A stretch of DNA of 10,089 nt from positions 1-10,089 of the forward strand of contig JAPYWY010000033.1 of assembly GCA_028276125.1 (NCBI GenBank). The letters run 5' to 3'. The DNA comes from Pseudothermotoga sp. (GTDB lineage Bacteria > Thermotogota > Thermotogae > Thermotogales > DSM-5069). This document shows, one piece after another, positions 1 to 8,078 of this stretch. The notes below the pieces were generated by a model. The model was given only the letters and a program-made list of their open reading frames with translations, was not told the DNA's origin and searched no databases. Both the position numbers and the translations under genes were made by a program. How positions within the stretch are numbered: position 1 is the stretch's first letter; each line of letters opens with the position of its first letter.

Positions 1-114
1 CCCACCACCCTTTTCACCTGAGGGATTCTCCGCGGATATGGAACGCGTCTCCGCATCTGATAACAAAGGTAGACTACCAAGTCCAAAGTTCAGCAAATAA
101 AGCTCTCTCACCAT
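1..114 (-). CDS. DUF2961 / GH172 family protein, N-terminal fragment (runs off window)
   Basis: A reading frame starts at ATG 114-112 and stays open to the window edge, giving 38 residues. A Shine-Dalgarno sequence AGGAAGTG lies a few bases upstream. The start reads MVRELYLLNFGLGSLPLL and is followed by the motif RSISAENPSGEKGGG. That motif (R-S-I-S-x-E-N-P-x-G-E-K-G) is the N-terminal hallmark of DUF2961 proteins, now glycoside hydrolase family GH172. Characterised members act on fructofuranose or arabinofuranose linkages (difructose anhydride, D-arabinan). The start lies 18 bases after the ThuA gene stop, so it is the next gene of the operon. The gene is truncated only by the window. The substrate cannot be told from the fragment. 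Family call is from motif recall; the role as the operon's hydrolase is inference. Confidence 0.75.
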   Translation of the reverse strand, partial: MVRELYLLNFGLGSLPLLSDAETRSISAENPSGEKGGG

Positions 115-132
115 GATCACTTCCTGAAATTT

Positions 133-723
133 TCAACGGAATAACCAAGATAGACTTCTCTCGAGCAACTGTCTGAACTTCTCGTTTTTCAATCCTTCTT
201 CGTCGTGTGCAGGTGTTAACGCCAAGATCTTTCCATTTCCAACACTTTTCTTCCAACCAGCGGTGGATCGACCGAAGCTCGACTCAGACCAGAGGAAAAC
301 TTCAACGTTTCCCCTCAGTTCGACGAAGTAATGTTCGTCGAAGATTTCGAAAGAGAATCCATCCTCGGTGAAATACCTCACCGAAGTTCTTTCTGGATGA
401 AAGATGAACCTTCCTCCCACGAGTTCTGCGTAAGATTGAGGATATCTCGCAAGGCCTGAGTGCCACACGAAAAGTTTTCCACCGTCTTTCAGCCAACGCG
501 TCAAAAGCTGAAGCAAGCCTTCATCCAGCCAAAAAGTCCCACTCTCGCTCAAACCCCATCTGGCGATGACGATCGAGTCTGGATTTTCTCTCAAAGTTTC
601 CTCTAAGTTTTGTCCCTCTTCGACTTGGAACGAACCAAACTGTTTTTTCAAAGCTTCGCACAGCATGTCGAAAAAGGACCTTTTGTCGTGGTATCTATCA
701 CCCAAGAAAGAGAAGAGTTTCAT
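133..723 (-). CDS. ThuA-domain (trehalose-utilisation-like) protein
   Basis: A protein of 196 residues with the ThuA fold, related to class I glutamine amidotransferases. Visible marks are the N-terminal strand MKLFSFLGDRYHD, then LFVWHSGLARYP and YAELVGGRFIFHP near the middle, and a C-terminal block with GNGKILALTPAHDEEG followed by an amphipathic helix ending in SWLFR. The amidotransferase nucleophile elbow is replaced by W-H-S-G, so amidotransferase activity is not expected. ThuA proteins are linked genetically to uptake or oxidation of disaccharides, but their reaction is unclear. The start chosen is ATG 723, because family members begin with MKxLxLxGDxYH and a GGGGGG tract lies six bases upstream. 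The frame can also start at GTG 741, directly after the upstream stop, or at ATG 726. The gene is coupled to the GntR gene before it. Confidence 0.85.
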   Translation of the reverse strand: MKLFSFLGDRYHDKRSFFDMLCEALKKQFGSFQVEEGQNLEETLRENPDSIVIARWGLSESGTFWLDEGLLQLLTRWLKDGGKLFVWHSGLARYPQSYAELVGGRFIFHPERTSVRYFTEDGFSFEIFDEHYFVELRGNVEVFLWSESSFGRSTAGWKKSVGNGKILALTPAHDEEGLKNEKFRQLLERSLSWLFR

Positions 724-741
724 CATCGACCCCCCACTCAC

Positions 742-1467
742 TCATCCTCTGAGCCTGTTCAGATCAGCACGCATGAAGAGAAGTAAATAGTAAACAGGTT
801 CTACGTGATCTTTGACGTAGATCCAACGTGACATCTTCAAGAACGCGTCGGCGTCGATCAAACCTTGAACGTGGCTTTCTGCCTCTTTTTGTGTACATGG
901 TTCTATGATCTGCTCTATCCTCGCGATCTCCACATCTTTCACACTCTCGAAGAACACCTTCGCCAAAGACTTGGTCAGATCCTCGTTCTCGATCGATTTC
1001 GCAACCTCTGGATGAAAGTACGACTCTTCCACCACGATGGGAAATTCGTCCACGTACCTGAGGCGCTTCACCAAGAAACACTCTTGAACGTCTTTCCATC
1101 TCGCATCGCACGAAAGATCTTTGTTGAGCTTGACGTAGCCTTTCTTCAGCACGACGTTCTTGCTCACAAAACCAAAGGTTTCGAGCGCGTAGTTGAGGCT
1201 TATGAGCGGTTCGAAGCTGAAGGTGGGTCTGAACTTCCTGACGAAAGTGCCAATACCGTGACGCTTCACCAAGAAACCTTCAGCGACGAGCGCGTCTATG
1301 GCTGCCCTCACCGTCGCCCTGCTCACACCGTATTTCTCCATGAGCTCAAGTTCTGGGGGAATCTTTTCTCCGTCTTTCCATTCGCCTTTCAGTATCTTCT
1401 CTTTGAGCTTTTCTGCAAGCTGTGCGTAGAGCGGTACAGCACTACTCTTGTCGAGCAAACGTTTCAC
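742..1467 (-). CDS. GntR family transcriptional regulator, HutC/UTRA subfamily
   Basis: 241 residues, the usual length for this subfamily. Residues 1 to about 75 form the winged helix: PLYAQLAEKLKEKI, GEKIPPELELMEKYGVSRA, TVRAAIDALVAEGFL and the wing KRHGIGTFV. Residues from about 90 to the end match a UTRA effector domain, with CFLVKRLRYVDEFPIVVEES and the final RADLNRLRG. UTRA domains bind small ligands, often sugar phosphates, which release the repressor from DNA. The gene sits inside the catabolic operon, so it is probably a local and autoregulating repressor of the promoter near 8110-8140. The start is GTG 1467, six bases after the stop of the FAD oxidase gene, with no clear Shine-Dalgarno sequence. 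Translation probably depends on coupling. The family is clear; the ligand is unknown. Confidence 0.93.
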   Translation of the reverse strand: MKRLLDKSSAVPLYAQLAEKLKEKILKGEWKDGEKIPPELELMEKYGVSRATVRAAIDALVAEGFLVKRHGIGTFVRKFRPTFSFEPLISLNYALETFGFVSKNVVLKKGYVKLNKDLSCDARWKDVQECFLVKRLRYVDEFPIVVEESYFHPEVAKSIENEDLTKSLAKVFFESVKDVEIARIEQIIEPCTQKEAESHVQGLIDADAFLKMSRWIYVKDHVEPVYYLLLFMRADLNRLRG

Positions 1468-1473
1468 CCGAGT

Positions 1474-3177
1474 TCATTTTACCACGCGATTGACATCGTC
1501 CAAGTCCAGCGCCAGCGTGCCACCGGGGTTCATTATGTTGTTCGGATCGAAATGGCGTTTCAGCGCCCTGATGACCTCCAGCTGGTTTTTACCGATGCAT
1601 CTCTCAAACCACGGTGCGAACAACCTTCCAACTCCATGGTGATGACTGAGCGAAGCTCCACTTTCGACGATCTTGTCCACGATCTTGGCCTGATAATCCA
1701 CGAACTCTTCGATACTTTCGAACTTGCCTATGAATATGAAATACAGATTCGTACCCTGTGGATAGAAGTGTGAGCAGTGGCTCATCACGATCGTCTTCGG
1801 ACGTGCTTTACAAACTTCTCTGACGGTTTTCCAAACGTACTCGAGCTGGTCCCAGGCCATCGCACACTCGAGCGTGTCGATGATTATTCCAAAGTCGTTC
1901 AGATCGTCCCTCAGGTATGGATCTGTGAACCTGCCCTTTTCCCAAGCTTTTGCCACGTAACCTGTGGTGTGAAGTGCCTTGTAAGCCCTTGCGATCTTTT
2001 TTATGTTCTTCTTCACATTTTTCGCGAAGTGCTCTTCGCCCTGTGCGATGCCGAGCAGAAGGCATCTTTCCATCGGTCTGTAGCCCATGGCAGTGACGAA
2101 CTTGTCGATCACAGTACCCTCAACGCCGTAGAGTTTGAAGGCAACGGACGTTTCTTCTGGGTCTGAAAGTCTCATCACGGCGGGAAAACCGAAGTTCGAT
2201 TGCATGATCTCTCTGCACGCTTCGATCGCACTGTGAAAATCTTTGAAAACGAAACTGAAGTACTGATCGTTCCCAGGCATATAGCGAAAGATCTTCAGCG
2301 TGACAGAAACGAGGACACCAAAGGTTCCCTCGCTTCCGATCATGATCTGATCGATCGAAGGTCCAATCGCCGCGCGTGGATATTCCTTGGTTTTTATTTC
2401 TCCAACTGGTGTGACGTACTCCTGACAAACCACGAGATCTTCTATCTTGCCATAATACGTCGAGTTCTGACCAGCGCCTCGCGTCACGACCCAGCCACCC
2501 ACGGTGGAATACTCGAACGATTGTGGTAGATGTCCACACGTGTAACGATGTTTTGCACCGAAGTATTTTGGTGCGTTGTTGAGTTTTTCTTCGAGCGCAG
2601 GTCCGTAAATGCCAGGCTCCACGGTCACAGTGCAGTTGGTCTCGTTGAGCTTCAAAATCCTATTCATGTGTTTGGTCAGATCCAAACTCACACCACCACA
2701 GACACATTCTGTTCCCCTCGTCACACCTGAACCTCCACCACGGGGATAGATGGGGATTTTGTGCTGATTGCAATATCTCACGATCTCGACAACATCTCTT
2801 TTGTCCCTCGGATAGATCACAAGGTCTGGCAAGTTTTCGACGATCTTGTGCCTAAGTCTGAGCACGTCGTACTGAGTCTTTCCGTAACTCGCTTTGATTC
2901 TGCTGTAGGTGTCGAGTGCGATGTTCTCTGGACCAACCATTCTTTGAAACGCTTCTATGTGTTTCGATTCGAGCCTTATCGGGACTTCCACATCCACGAT
3001 TTCAAAACCAGTGTTCTTAGGACTCTTGAGATCTTCTTCGCTCAGTTCGAAAACCTGTCTCATGAGTTTGCACAGTCTTTCGTTCGGATGTTTGAAGTAG
3101 TTCGGATCACCCCAGCGAAAGATCGATCTGTAGCTTTTTTCCGGTGCGACCTGTTCGACCCATTTCGGACAACTCAT
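1474..3177 (-). CDS. FAD-linked oxidase, alkyl-DHAP synthase / YgcU type
   Basis: 567 residues of the VAO/PCMH flavoprotein superfamily. The N-terminal region carries the AGPS-type marks RWGDP (21-25) and GKTQYDVLRLR (99-109). The FAD-binding domain follows, with PRGGGSG (145-151), then STVGGWVVTRGAGQNSTYYG and GSEGTFGV. The cap and C-terminal part hold SLSHHHGVGR (triple His at 512-514) and FDPNNIMNPGG. Alkyl-DHAP synthase uses a triple-His segment of this kind, but bacterial paralogues such as E. coli YgcU share it and are probably dehydrogenases of unknown substrate. The position after an FGGY kinase copies the ygcE-ygcU pair and favours oxidation of a phosphorylated polyol or sugar. Ether-lipid synthesis stays possible. 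The start chosen is ATG 3177, with Shine-Dalgarno GAGGTGA overlapping the kinase stop; GTG 3186 is an in-frame alternative. No signal peptide or membrane segment is seen. Confidence 0.88.
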   Translation of the reverse strand: MSCPKWVEQVAPEKSYRSIFRWGDPNYFKHPNERLCKLMRQVFELSEEDLKSPKNTGFEIVDVEVPIRLESKHIEAFQRMVGPENIALDTYSRIKASYGKTQYDVLRLRHKIVENLPDLVIYPRDKRDVVEIVRYCNQHKIPIYPRGGGSGVTRGTECVCGGVSLDLTKHMNRILKLNETNCTVTVEPGIYGPALEEKLNNAPKYFGAKHRYTCGHLPQSFEYSTVGGWVVTRGAGQNSTYYGKIEDLVVCQEYVTPVGEIKTKEYPRAAIGPSIDQIMIGSEGTFGVLVSVTLKIFRYMPGNDQYFSFVFKDFHSAIEACREIMQSNFGFPAVMRLSDPEETSVAFKLYGVEGTVIDKFVTAMGYRPMERCLLLGIAQGEEHFAKNVKKNIKKIARAYKALHTTGYVAKAWEKGRFTDPYLRDDLNDFGIIIDTLECAMAWDQLEYVWKTVREVCKARPKTIVMSHCSHFYPQGTNLYFIFIGKFESIEEFVDYQAKIVDKIVESGASLSHHHGVGRLFAPWFERCIGKNQLEVIRALKRHFDPNNIMNPGGTLALDLDDVNRVVK

Positions 3178-3187
3178 CCATCTCACC

Positions 3188-4744
3188 TCACATCTCTGGA
3201 TAGTTCGTTATCTTCTGCATTGCTCTGTAGAGAGGTCTGAGTCTCGGATAGAGTCTTCTGTAAACACTTTGGTACAGCTTCTGATAGAGTGAAGCCCTTT
3301 CTGGATTGGGATCGCACTCGTGGACGTATCTGACCATCTTCCCGACTGCTTCTTCGAAACTTTTGTAAAACCCAAGGCCACAGAAACTGACGATCGCAGA
3401 TCCCAAACCTGCAGCTTCGTACACGTGCGTTCTCAAAACCTTCTTGTTCAACACGTCGCTCAGAATTTGACAAACCATGTTGGATCGCGAGCCTCCACCA
3501 GTCGCCACGACCTTTTCTATAGTGGTTTTGGAAACTTTCTCCATCTTCTCCGCCGCATCTCTCAACGCGTACGCCAGACCTTCTATGATTGCCCTGTAAA
3601 GGTATGCGCGGTTGTGAACGTCTCCAAAACCCACGATGGCACCGCGCGCCTCTGGCTGCTTCAACCCAGCACCCCAGTAGGGCTGCAGAACCAAACCGAA
3701 GCTACCCGGTTCGGTCTGAAGCAACAGTTCTTCGAGCACTTCTTCTGTCGAAACGTTCCGTTCGCGTGCGATCTGAGATTCAACCGCCGCGAACTGTTCT
3801 TTGAACCATGTCACCATCCAAAAACCTCTGAATATCTCCACCTCCGGGTTGAACTTGCCCGGTATCACCGCTGGATACGATGGCATGAACTTGATCGGTT
3901 CGAGGTATTTTTCGCTTGTTATCTGCAGCGTGGTCGTCGTGCCCAAGCTGGCGCAGGCCATAGATTCTTCGATGCATCCAGCTCCCAACGTTTCGCAACC
4001 CTTGTCCGACCCCGATGCGACCACTAATGTTCCTTGTTTCAAACCAGTGAGTTTCGAAGCTTGGCTCGTTAGACCTCCCAAGACCGTTCCTGGTGGGACC
4101 AATTCTGGAAGTTTGTTTTTGTCTATCGGGAAGAGGTACGGATGAAAGTCCTTCTTTGGATCTGCCCAGGTTTGCTTTTTGTAGTTGAAGGGAATGTGAC
4201 CTATCTGGCTCGCGATCGAATCGACGAACTTTCCAGTCAAAAGATGGTTGAACCAGCCAGAAAGGAGCAAGAACTTGTGAGTTTCCTTCCAGATCTCTGG
4301 CTCGTTCTGTCTCACCCAGTTCGCCTTGCACTTCTTTGCTGAGATCACCGCGGCTCTGTCCATGCCCACGATCTTGAAACCAATCTTGAAGTGTAAAGGA
4401 AGCTTCGCATCGTGCTGGGCCATCCTCTGATCGAGCCAAAGGATCGCTCTCTTCAATGGCCTTCCATCTCTTGCCAGAAACACGCACGTGTCCCGCTGAC
4501 TCGTCACACTGATCGCGAGTACTTCTTCTGGTTTTACCTTGCCCTTCTCGAACAGCGTTTTACACGCCTTTGAGAGCGCTGATTCGTAAACTTGGAGGTC
4601 CTGTTCAGCCCAACCGGGTCTGGGTGAAACGTAGGTTTGAGGATATTCCACTTTGCACATGTCGATGAGATTTCCATTCTCATCGAATGCGAGAGCCTTC
4701 AAACTCTGCGTGCCACAATCAACGCTCAAGACGAGCTTCGACAT
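3188..4744 (-). CDS. FGGY family carbohydrate/polyol kinase (YgcE-like subgroup)
   Basis: 518 residues, normal for FGGY kinases. It begins MSKLVLSVDCGTQSLKALAF, the first ATP phosphate-binding strand pair. Next come GWAEQD, ISVTSQRDTCVFLARDG and AILWLDQRMAQ of the sugar-binding domain. The second domain has ASGSDKGCETLGAG, whose Asp is the expected catalytic base, then ASLGTTTT and the signature GGGSRSNMVCQILSDVL. Canonical glycerol kinases read DQGTTSSR and end the sugar site with IVWQDRR, so this is not a typical GlpK. The GWAEQD and WLDQR forms are closer to xylulokinase and YgcE-like enzymes. Substrate is unassigned. The start chosen is ATG 4744, behind a strong GGGGGGAGGA sequence; the frame extends upstream to 4786 without a ribosome site. 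The gene overlaps the preceding one by 26 bases, and its stop is followed closely by the AGPS-like gene. Confidence 0.92.
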   Translation of the reverse strand: MSKLVLSVDCGTQSLKALAFDENGNLIDMCKVEYPQTYVSPRPGWAEQDLQVYESALSKACKTLFEKGKVKPEEVLAISVTSQRDTCVFLARDGRPLKRAILWLDQRMAQHDAKLPLHFKIGFKIVGMDRAAVISAKKCKANWVRQNEPEIWKETHKFLLLSGWFNHLLTGKFVDSIASQIGHIPFNYKKQTWADPKKDFHPYLFPIDKNKLPELVPPGTVLGGLTSQASKLTGLKQGTLVVASGSDKGCETLGAGCIEESMACASLGTTTTLQITSEKYLEPIKFMPSYPAVIPGKFNPEVEIFRGFWMVTWFKEQFAAVESQIARERNVSTEEVLEELLLQTEPGSFGLVLQPYWGAGLKQPEARGAIVGFGDVHNRAYLYRAIIEGLAYALRDAAEKMEKVSKTTIEKVVATGGGSRSNMVCQILSDVLNKKVLRTHVYEAAGLGSAIVSFCGLGFYKSFEEAVGKMVRYVHECDPNPERASLYQKLYQSVYRRLYPRLRPLYRAMQKITNYPEM

Positions 4745-6368
4745 TCGTCCTCCCCCCAGAAGGATTGTACAGAGTTGCAGTGGCAACGAGATTGACGTTC
4801 GTGTTCTCTATGTTTTCCACGATCACTTCCCCACGGCGTACGGGTTTCTTTACCACGATGTTCTTCACTCTGTTCATGACTCTCTCGAAACTTTCGAGTG
4901 GGATCTCTCTGTCGGTTCTGACGGGAAGAAGTCTTGAGTCTTTTGTCAGAACGGTCGTGCACAGAACTCTCTTTGGATTGATGATGTCTTGTTTTGCAAA
5001 TTCGAGCCCTCTTTCACAACTATAACCTTCGAAGGTTGGATTCGAAGCGCTCCCGTACAGTTCTATCTCACAACCTTTTGGACACACGATGCACACCAAA
5101 CTCTTGAAGGGTTGATCCTGTTCATGAGAAGAAACTCGCTTGAGTGAGATTTCCAAAGGTTCGTTCTCGAACTTCGGCGGTACATCGATGAACTCTATCT
5201 GTTGTGGTCTCAAGATCTTGAAGTTCTTCGAAACAAGCTCTTGTCCTGCTTGAGAGACTGCGATCTGTGCGTTCACAAGTTTCGACTTGGTCCTGAAATA
5301 GATTCTCACCTTTCCAGTCAGAGGAAAACTCAACAATTGTGGCACGCAGTACTGCAATGATGAATCGAATTTCAGTGGAACTCTCTTTTGCACTTTCAGT
5401 TTGTCCTTCGCGTATTCACTGGCGCATCTTCCAGCCTCAAAACCAGTCCATGTGACGTAATCCACCAGATCGTGCACGTGCAAAGAGTTTCCACAGCTGA
5501 AGACGCCTTCCATGCTCCCCATGAAGTACTGATCCACGAAAGGACCGTTCGTGACTTGATCGATTTGAAGCGAGAGCCTTTCTGCCAATTCGTTCTCGGG
5601 AATCAAACCGACGGCGAGCAAGAGCCCGTCACATTCGATCGTTCTTTCGCTTTCTGGAACAAACGAAAGGTTTCGATCGACCTTCACCACTTCGACCTTC
5701 TCGACACGATTTCTTCCAAAAACTTTGCTGACGGTGTGTGAGAGATACAAGGGGATCTTGAAATCGTGCAGGCATTGCGAAACGTTCCTCAAAAGTCCCG
5801 CCGGCTCGGGTTTTATCTCGTAGACTCCGATCACCTTGGCACCCTCGATGGTGAGTCTGCGAGCCATGATCAAACCGATGTCCCCACTGCCTAAAACGAC
5901 ACACCGTCTGAATGGCAACAGACCCACCATGTTCACAAACCTCTGTGCCGTTCCTGCGGTCATGATCCCGGCGGGCCGATCGCCGTGGATGAAGATCTGT
6001 CTGGAAGTTCTCTCTCTGCAACCTGTGGCGAGCACGATGGCTTTGGATTGGATCGAAAAGATGCCCTTCGCGTTCTGAAGTGTCAAATTGAAAAGGTCTT
6101 GTTCTTTCTGAACGTCCAAAAGAAAGGTACTGGTAAGTACACTCACGTCCGTCTTCAAAAGCTCTTCGATGAAAAGTTCTGCATACTCTGGACCTGTGAG
6201 CCTCTTTCTGAAATGAAGAATCCCGAACCCATCGTGGATACACTGTTTCAGTATTCCTCCAAGCTCTGGCTCCCTTTCGATGATCACCACGGACGAACCG
6301 TTCTTGTAAGCCGAAATGGCCGCAGCCAAACCGGCAGGTCCAGCGCCTATCACCGCAACGTCATACAT
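4719..6368 (-). CDS. FAD/NAD(P)-binding oxidoreductase fused to a C-terminal DUF1667 domain
   Basis: 549 residues in two parts. Residues 1 to about 385 form a pyridine-nucleotide disulfide-type oxidoreductase: FAD motif GAGPAG (8-13), the family mark LGGILKQCIHDGFG with Cys43, NAD motif VVLGSGDIG, and CGNSLHVHDLVDY late in the domain. This matches the partner flavoprotein found beside GlpA-type dehydrogenases in Thermotoga maritima. A linker of about 40 residues leads to DUF1667, with CIVCPKGC (Cys426, 429, 433) and a fourth Cys at 451, arranged like a metal or Fe-S site. The end reads TNVNLVATATL. The two parts are usually separate adjacent genes, so this is a fusion. The likely role is accepting electrons from the dehydrogenase encoded just upstream and passing them to NAD or another carrier (inference). 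The start ATG 6368 has GGGAGGAG upstream and overlaps the preceding stop by eight bases. Confidence 0.9.
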   Translation of the reverse strand: MYDVAVIGAGPAGLAAAISAYKNGSSVVIIEREPELGGILKQCIHDGFGILHFRKRLTGPEYAELFIEELLKTDVSVLTSTFLLDVQKEQDLFNLTLQNAKGIFSIQSKAIVLATGCRERTSRQIFIHGDRPAGIMTAGTAQRFVNMVGLLPFRRCVVLGSGDIGLIMARRLTIEGAKVIGVYEIKPEPAGLLRNVSQCLHDFKIPLYLSHTVSKVFGRNRVEKVEVVKVDRNLSFVPESERTIECDGLLLAVGLIPENELAERLSLQIDQVTNGPFVDQYFMGSMEGVFSCGNSLHVHDLVDYVTWTGFEAGRCASEYAKDKLKVQKRVPLKFDSSLQYCVPQLLSFPLTGKVRIYFRTKSKLVNAQIAVSQAGQELVSKNFKILRPQQIEFIDVPPKFENEPLEISLKRVSSHEQDQPFKSLVCIVCPKGCEIELYGSASNPTFEGYSCERGLEFAKQDIINPKRVLCTTVLTKDSRLLPVRTDREIPLESFERVMNRVKNIVVKKPVRRGEVIVENIENTNVNLVATATLYNPSGGRTNVEARLER

Positions 6369-8070
6369 GTTCGTCTCCTCCCAGCCTGGTCCTCGAAACG
6401 AAGAGCTCTGAACCAGGACCTTTCTTCGTTATGGTGAGTGGATCGATTCCAACCTCTTGCATTAACTCGACCAAAAACGGCGTGCAGAAACCGCCCTGAC
6501 ATCTTCCCATCCCGCAGCGCGTTCTCCATTTGATCCCATCGAGTGTGGTGGCCGGTACGTTTCCATGGAGCGCTTGAAGGACTTCGCCCTTGGTCACAGT
6601 CTCACACCTGCAGATCACGATGCCATAGTTTGGATTTTTCGCTATGATCCTTTGTTTTTCTTCCAGAGAGAGCTTCTTGAAATCTGGATCCTTCTTTCTG
6701 ACAGGACAGAATTTTTCGTTGGGAACGATCTTCCTCTCTTTTTGTAGTTTTTCTATGCACATCGTTGCGATATCCTCCGCTATGGCGGGCGCACTGGTAA
6801 GTCCCGGTGACTGGATTCCCGCAGCGTGAATCAGGTTATGGATCTTCTGAGAAGGTTCAACGATGAAGTCTTCTTCATACGTTGCTGCCCTCGTTCCAGC
6901 GAAGTAGTTGATCACATCCTTCCTGCTGAGACCTTCAACTAAGCTTGCGTGCTTTTTGAAAAGTTCGTCCAAACCTTCTTCAGTCGTGCTGTAGTCTTCT
7001 CTCTCTGGAATCTCCACCGCGGTCGGTCCAAGAAGAAGATTTCCATGAACCGTCGGGATCAATCCTCCACCCTTTGTGATCGAACCGAGTTGTTTGAGAG
7101 AAACTTTCGAGAGAGTCAATCTGGACAGGTTGGACTTCTTTTTGTCGATTATCGCCATCTCACCTTTTCTCGGATGAATCGTGAAAAATTCGTCGTTGGC
7201 AAGAGATGCAATTCGATCTGCCCAAACACCCGCGGCGTTGACGACGACTTTTGGAAAGATCGTTCCCCTGTTCGTGATCACCGCTTCGATCCTGTCGTTC
7301 TCGACTGTGAATCCTTCGACGAAGGTGTTGAAGCGAAACTCGGCACCGTTCTGCACCGCGTTCTCGGCGAAAGCCAAAGTCATTTGGAACGGATCCACGA
7401 CACCCGCTTCCCATATCACGTACGCCCAAGAAAAGTTCTTTTTCACGTTCGGCTCGATCTTCAAGAACTTCGAGGCGTTCAAAATCTCCGCGTCTTTGAC
7501 TCTGTTTTGAATCTCCCTCACTTTCACGAAAGGTAGCGAGAAGATGTACCAAACACTTGGAAAAAGAATCGTCATACCGTTTCTCTCGAAAGGAAAGTCG
7601 AGCTCACGTGAGAGCGTCTCTACCATGTCCAAACCTTTCCTGTTGTAATGAGCCTTCTTACTCTTTGGATGCGGTGCGATGGGTGGATGCATCATGCCAG
7701 CGTTGTGAGAACTTTGGTGCATGGCAACATCTGATTCTTTGTCAACAACCAAGATGTTCAGTTTCCACCTGCTTAACTCCCGCGCGATCGCACAGCCTAT
7801 CACACCTGCGCCGATGATTAAAACGTCCACTTTTCTTCCATGAAGGCTCGCGTCTCGAACCAGTGGAACTTTTGGAACGGATGGTTTAGCCTCTTCACAC
7901 TCGATCTTGTTCACAACACCCCTGAAGCCAAATCTCGTTGCGAACTTTCCTATCTTCACAACTTGATCCCAGCTTTTGACCTTACCGTACAGAAACAGCG
8001 CACCGTTTTTTTCTTCGCAGTGTATGGCGGCGGAGAATTTCTTCGACAGGAAGTCTCCTATTCTTCTCAT
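6361..8070 (-). CDS. GlpA-like FAD-dependent dehydrogenase with BON-like N-terminus and BFD [2Fe-2S] domain
   Basis: 569 residues, first gene of the operon. Residues about 15-57 look like a BON-type domain (ALFLYGKVKSWDQ, then GFRGVVNKIEC), which ordinary GlpA lacks. A DAO-type FAD domain starts near 82 with VLIIGAGVIGCAIARELSR (GxGxxG at 87-92, Asp110 closing the second strand); it includes SSHNAGMMHPP and VVNAAGVWAD, and ends near IQSPGLTSAPAIAEDIA. The C-terminal BFD-like domain has CRC (487, 489), Cys519 and CQGGFC (524-529), giving a C-x-C...C-x4-C [2Fe-2S] ligand set. The nearest known role is oxidation of glycerol 3-phosphate to dihydroxyacetone phosphate, or of a related polyol phosphate. 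The start chosen is ATG 8070, eight bases after AAGGAGG. The frame extends to 8124, but that stretch overlaps the promoter. Confidence 0.9.
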   Translation of the reverse strand: MRRIGDFLSKKFSAAIHCEEKNGALFLYGKVKSWDQVVKIGKFATRFGFRGVVNKIECEEAKPSVPKVPLVRDASLHGRKVDVLIIGAGVIGCAIARELSRWKLNILVVDKESDVAMHQSSHNAGMMHPPIAPHPKSKKAHYNRKGLDMVETLSRELDFPFERNGMTILFPSVWYIFSLPFVKVREIQNRVKDAEILNASKFLKIEPNVKKNFSWAYVIWEAGVVDPFQMTLAFAENAVQNGAEFRFNTFVEGFTVENDRIEAVITNRGTIFPKVVVNAAGVWADRIASLANDEFFTIHPRKGEMAIIDKKKSNLSRLTLSKVSLKQLGSITKGGGLIPTVHGNLLLGPTAVEIPEREDYSTTEEGLDELFKKHASLVEGLSRKDVINYFAGTRAATYEEDFIVEPSQKIHNLIHAAGIQSPGLTSAPAIAEDIATMCIEKLQKERKIVPNEKFCPVRKKDPDFKKLSLEEKQRIIAKNPNYGIVICRCETVTKGEVLQALHGNVPATTLDGIKWRTRCGMGRCQGGFCTPFLVELMQEVGIDPLTITKKGPGSELFVSRTRLGGDEHV

Positions 8071-8078
8071 GGTACTGT

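Noticed and set aside
865..1773. A 302-codon plus-strand open frame opposite the GntR and FAD oxidase genes
   Set aside because: It spans the boundary of two clearly recognised minus-strand genes and has no family features, so it is an antisense shadow.
3320..4027. A 235-codon plus-strand frame, and several others antisense to the kinase
   Set aside because: They lie opposite conserved FGGY motifs and read as shadow sequence.
3188..4744. Calling the kinase glycerol kinase (GlpK)
   Set aside because: The glycerol-like neighbours tempt this name, but the ATP and sugar-site motifs differ from canonical GlpK.
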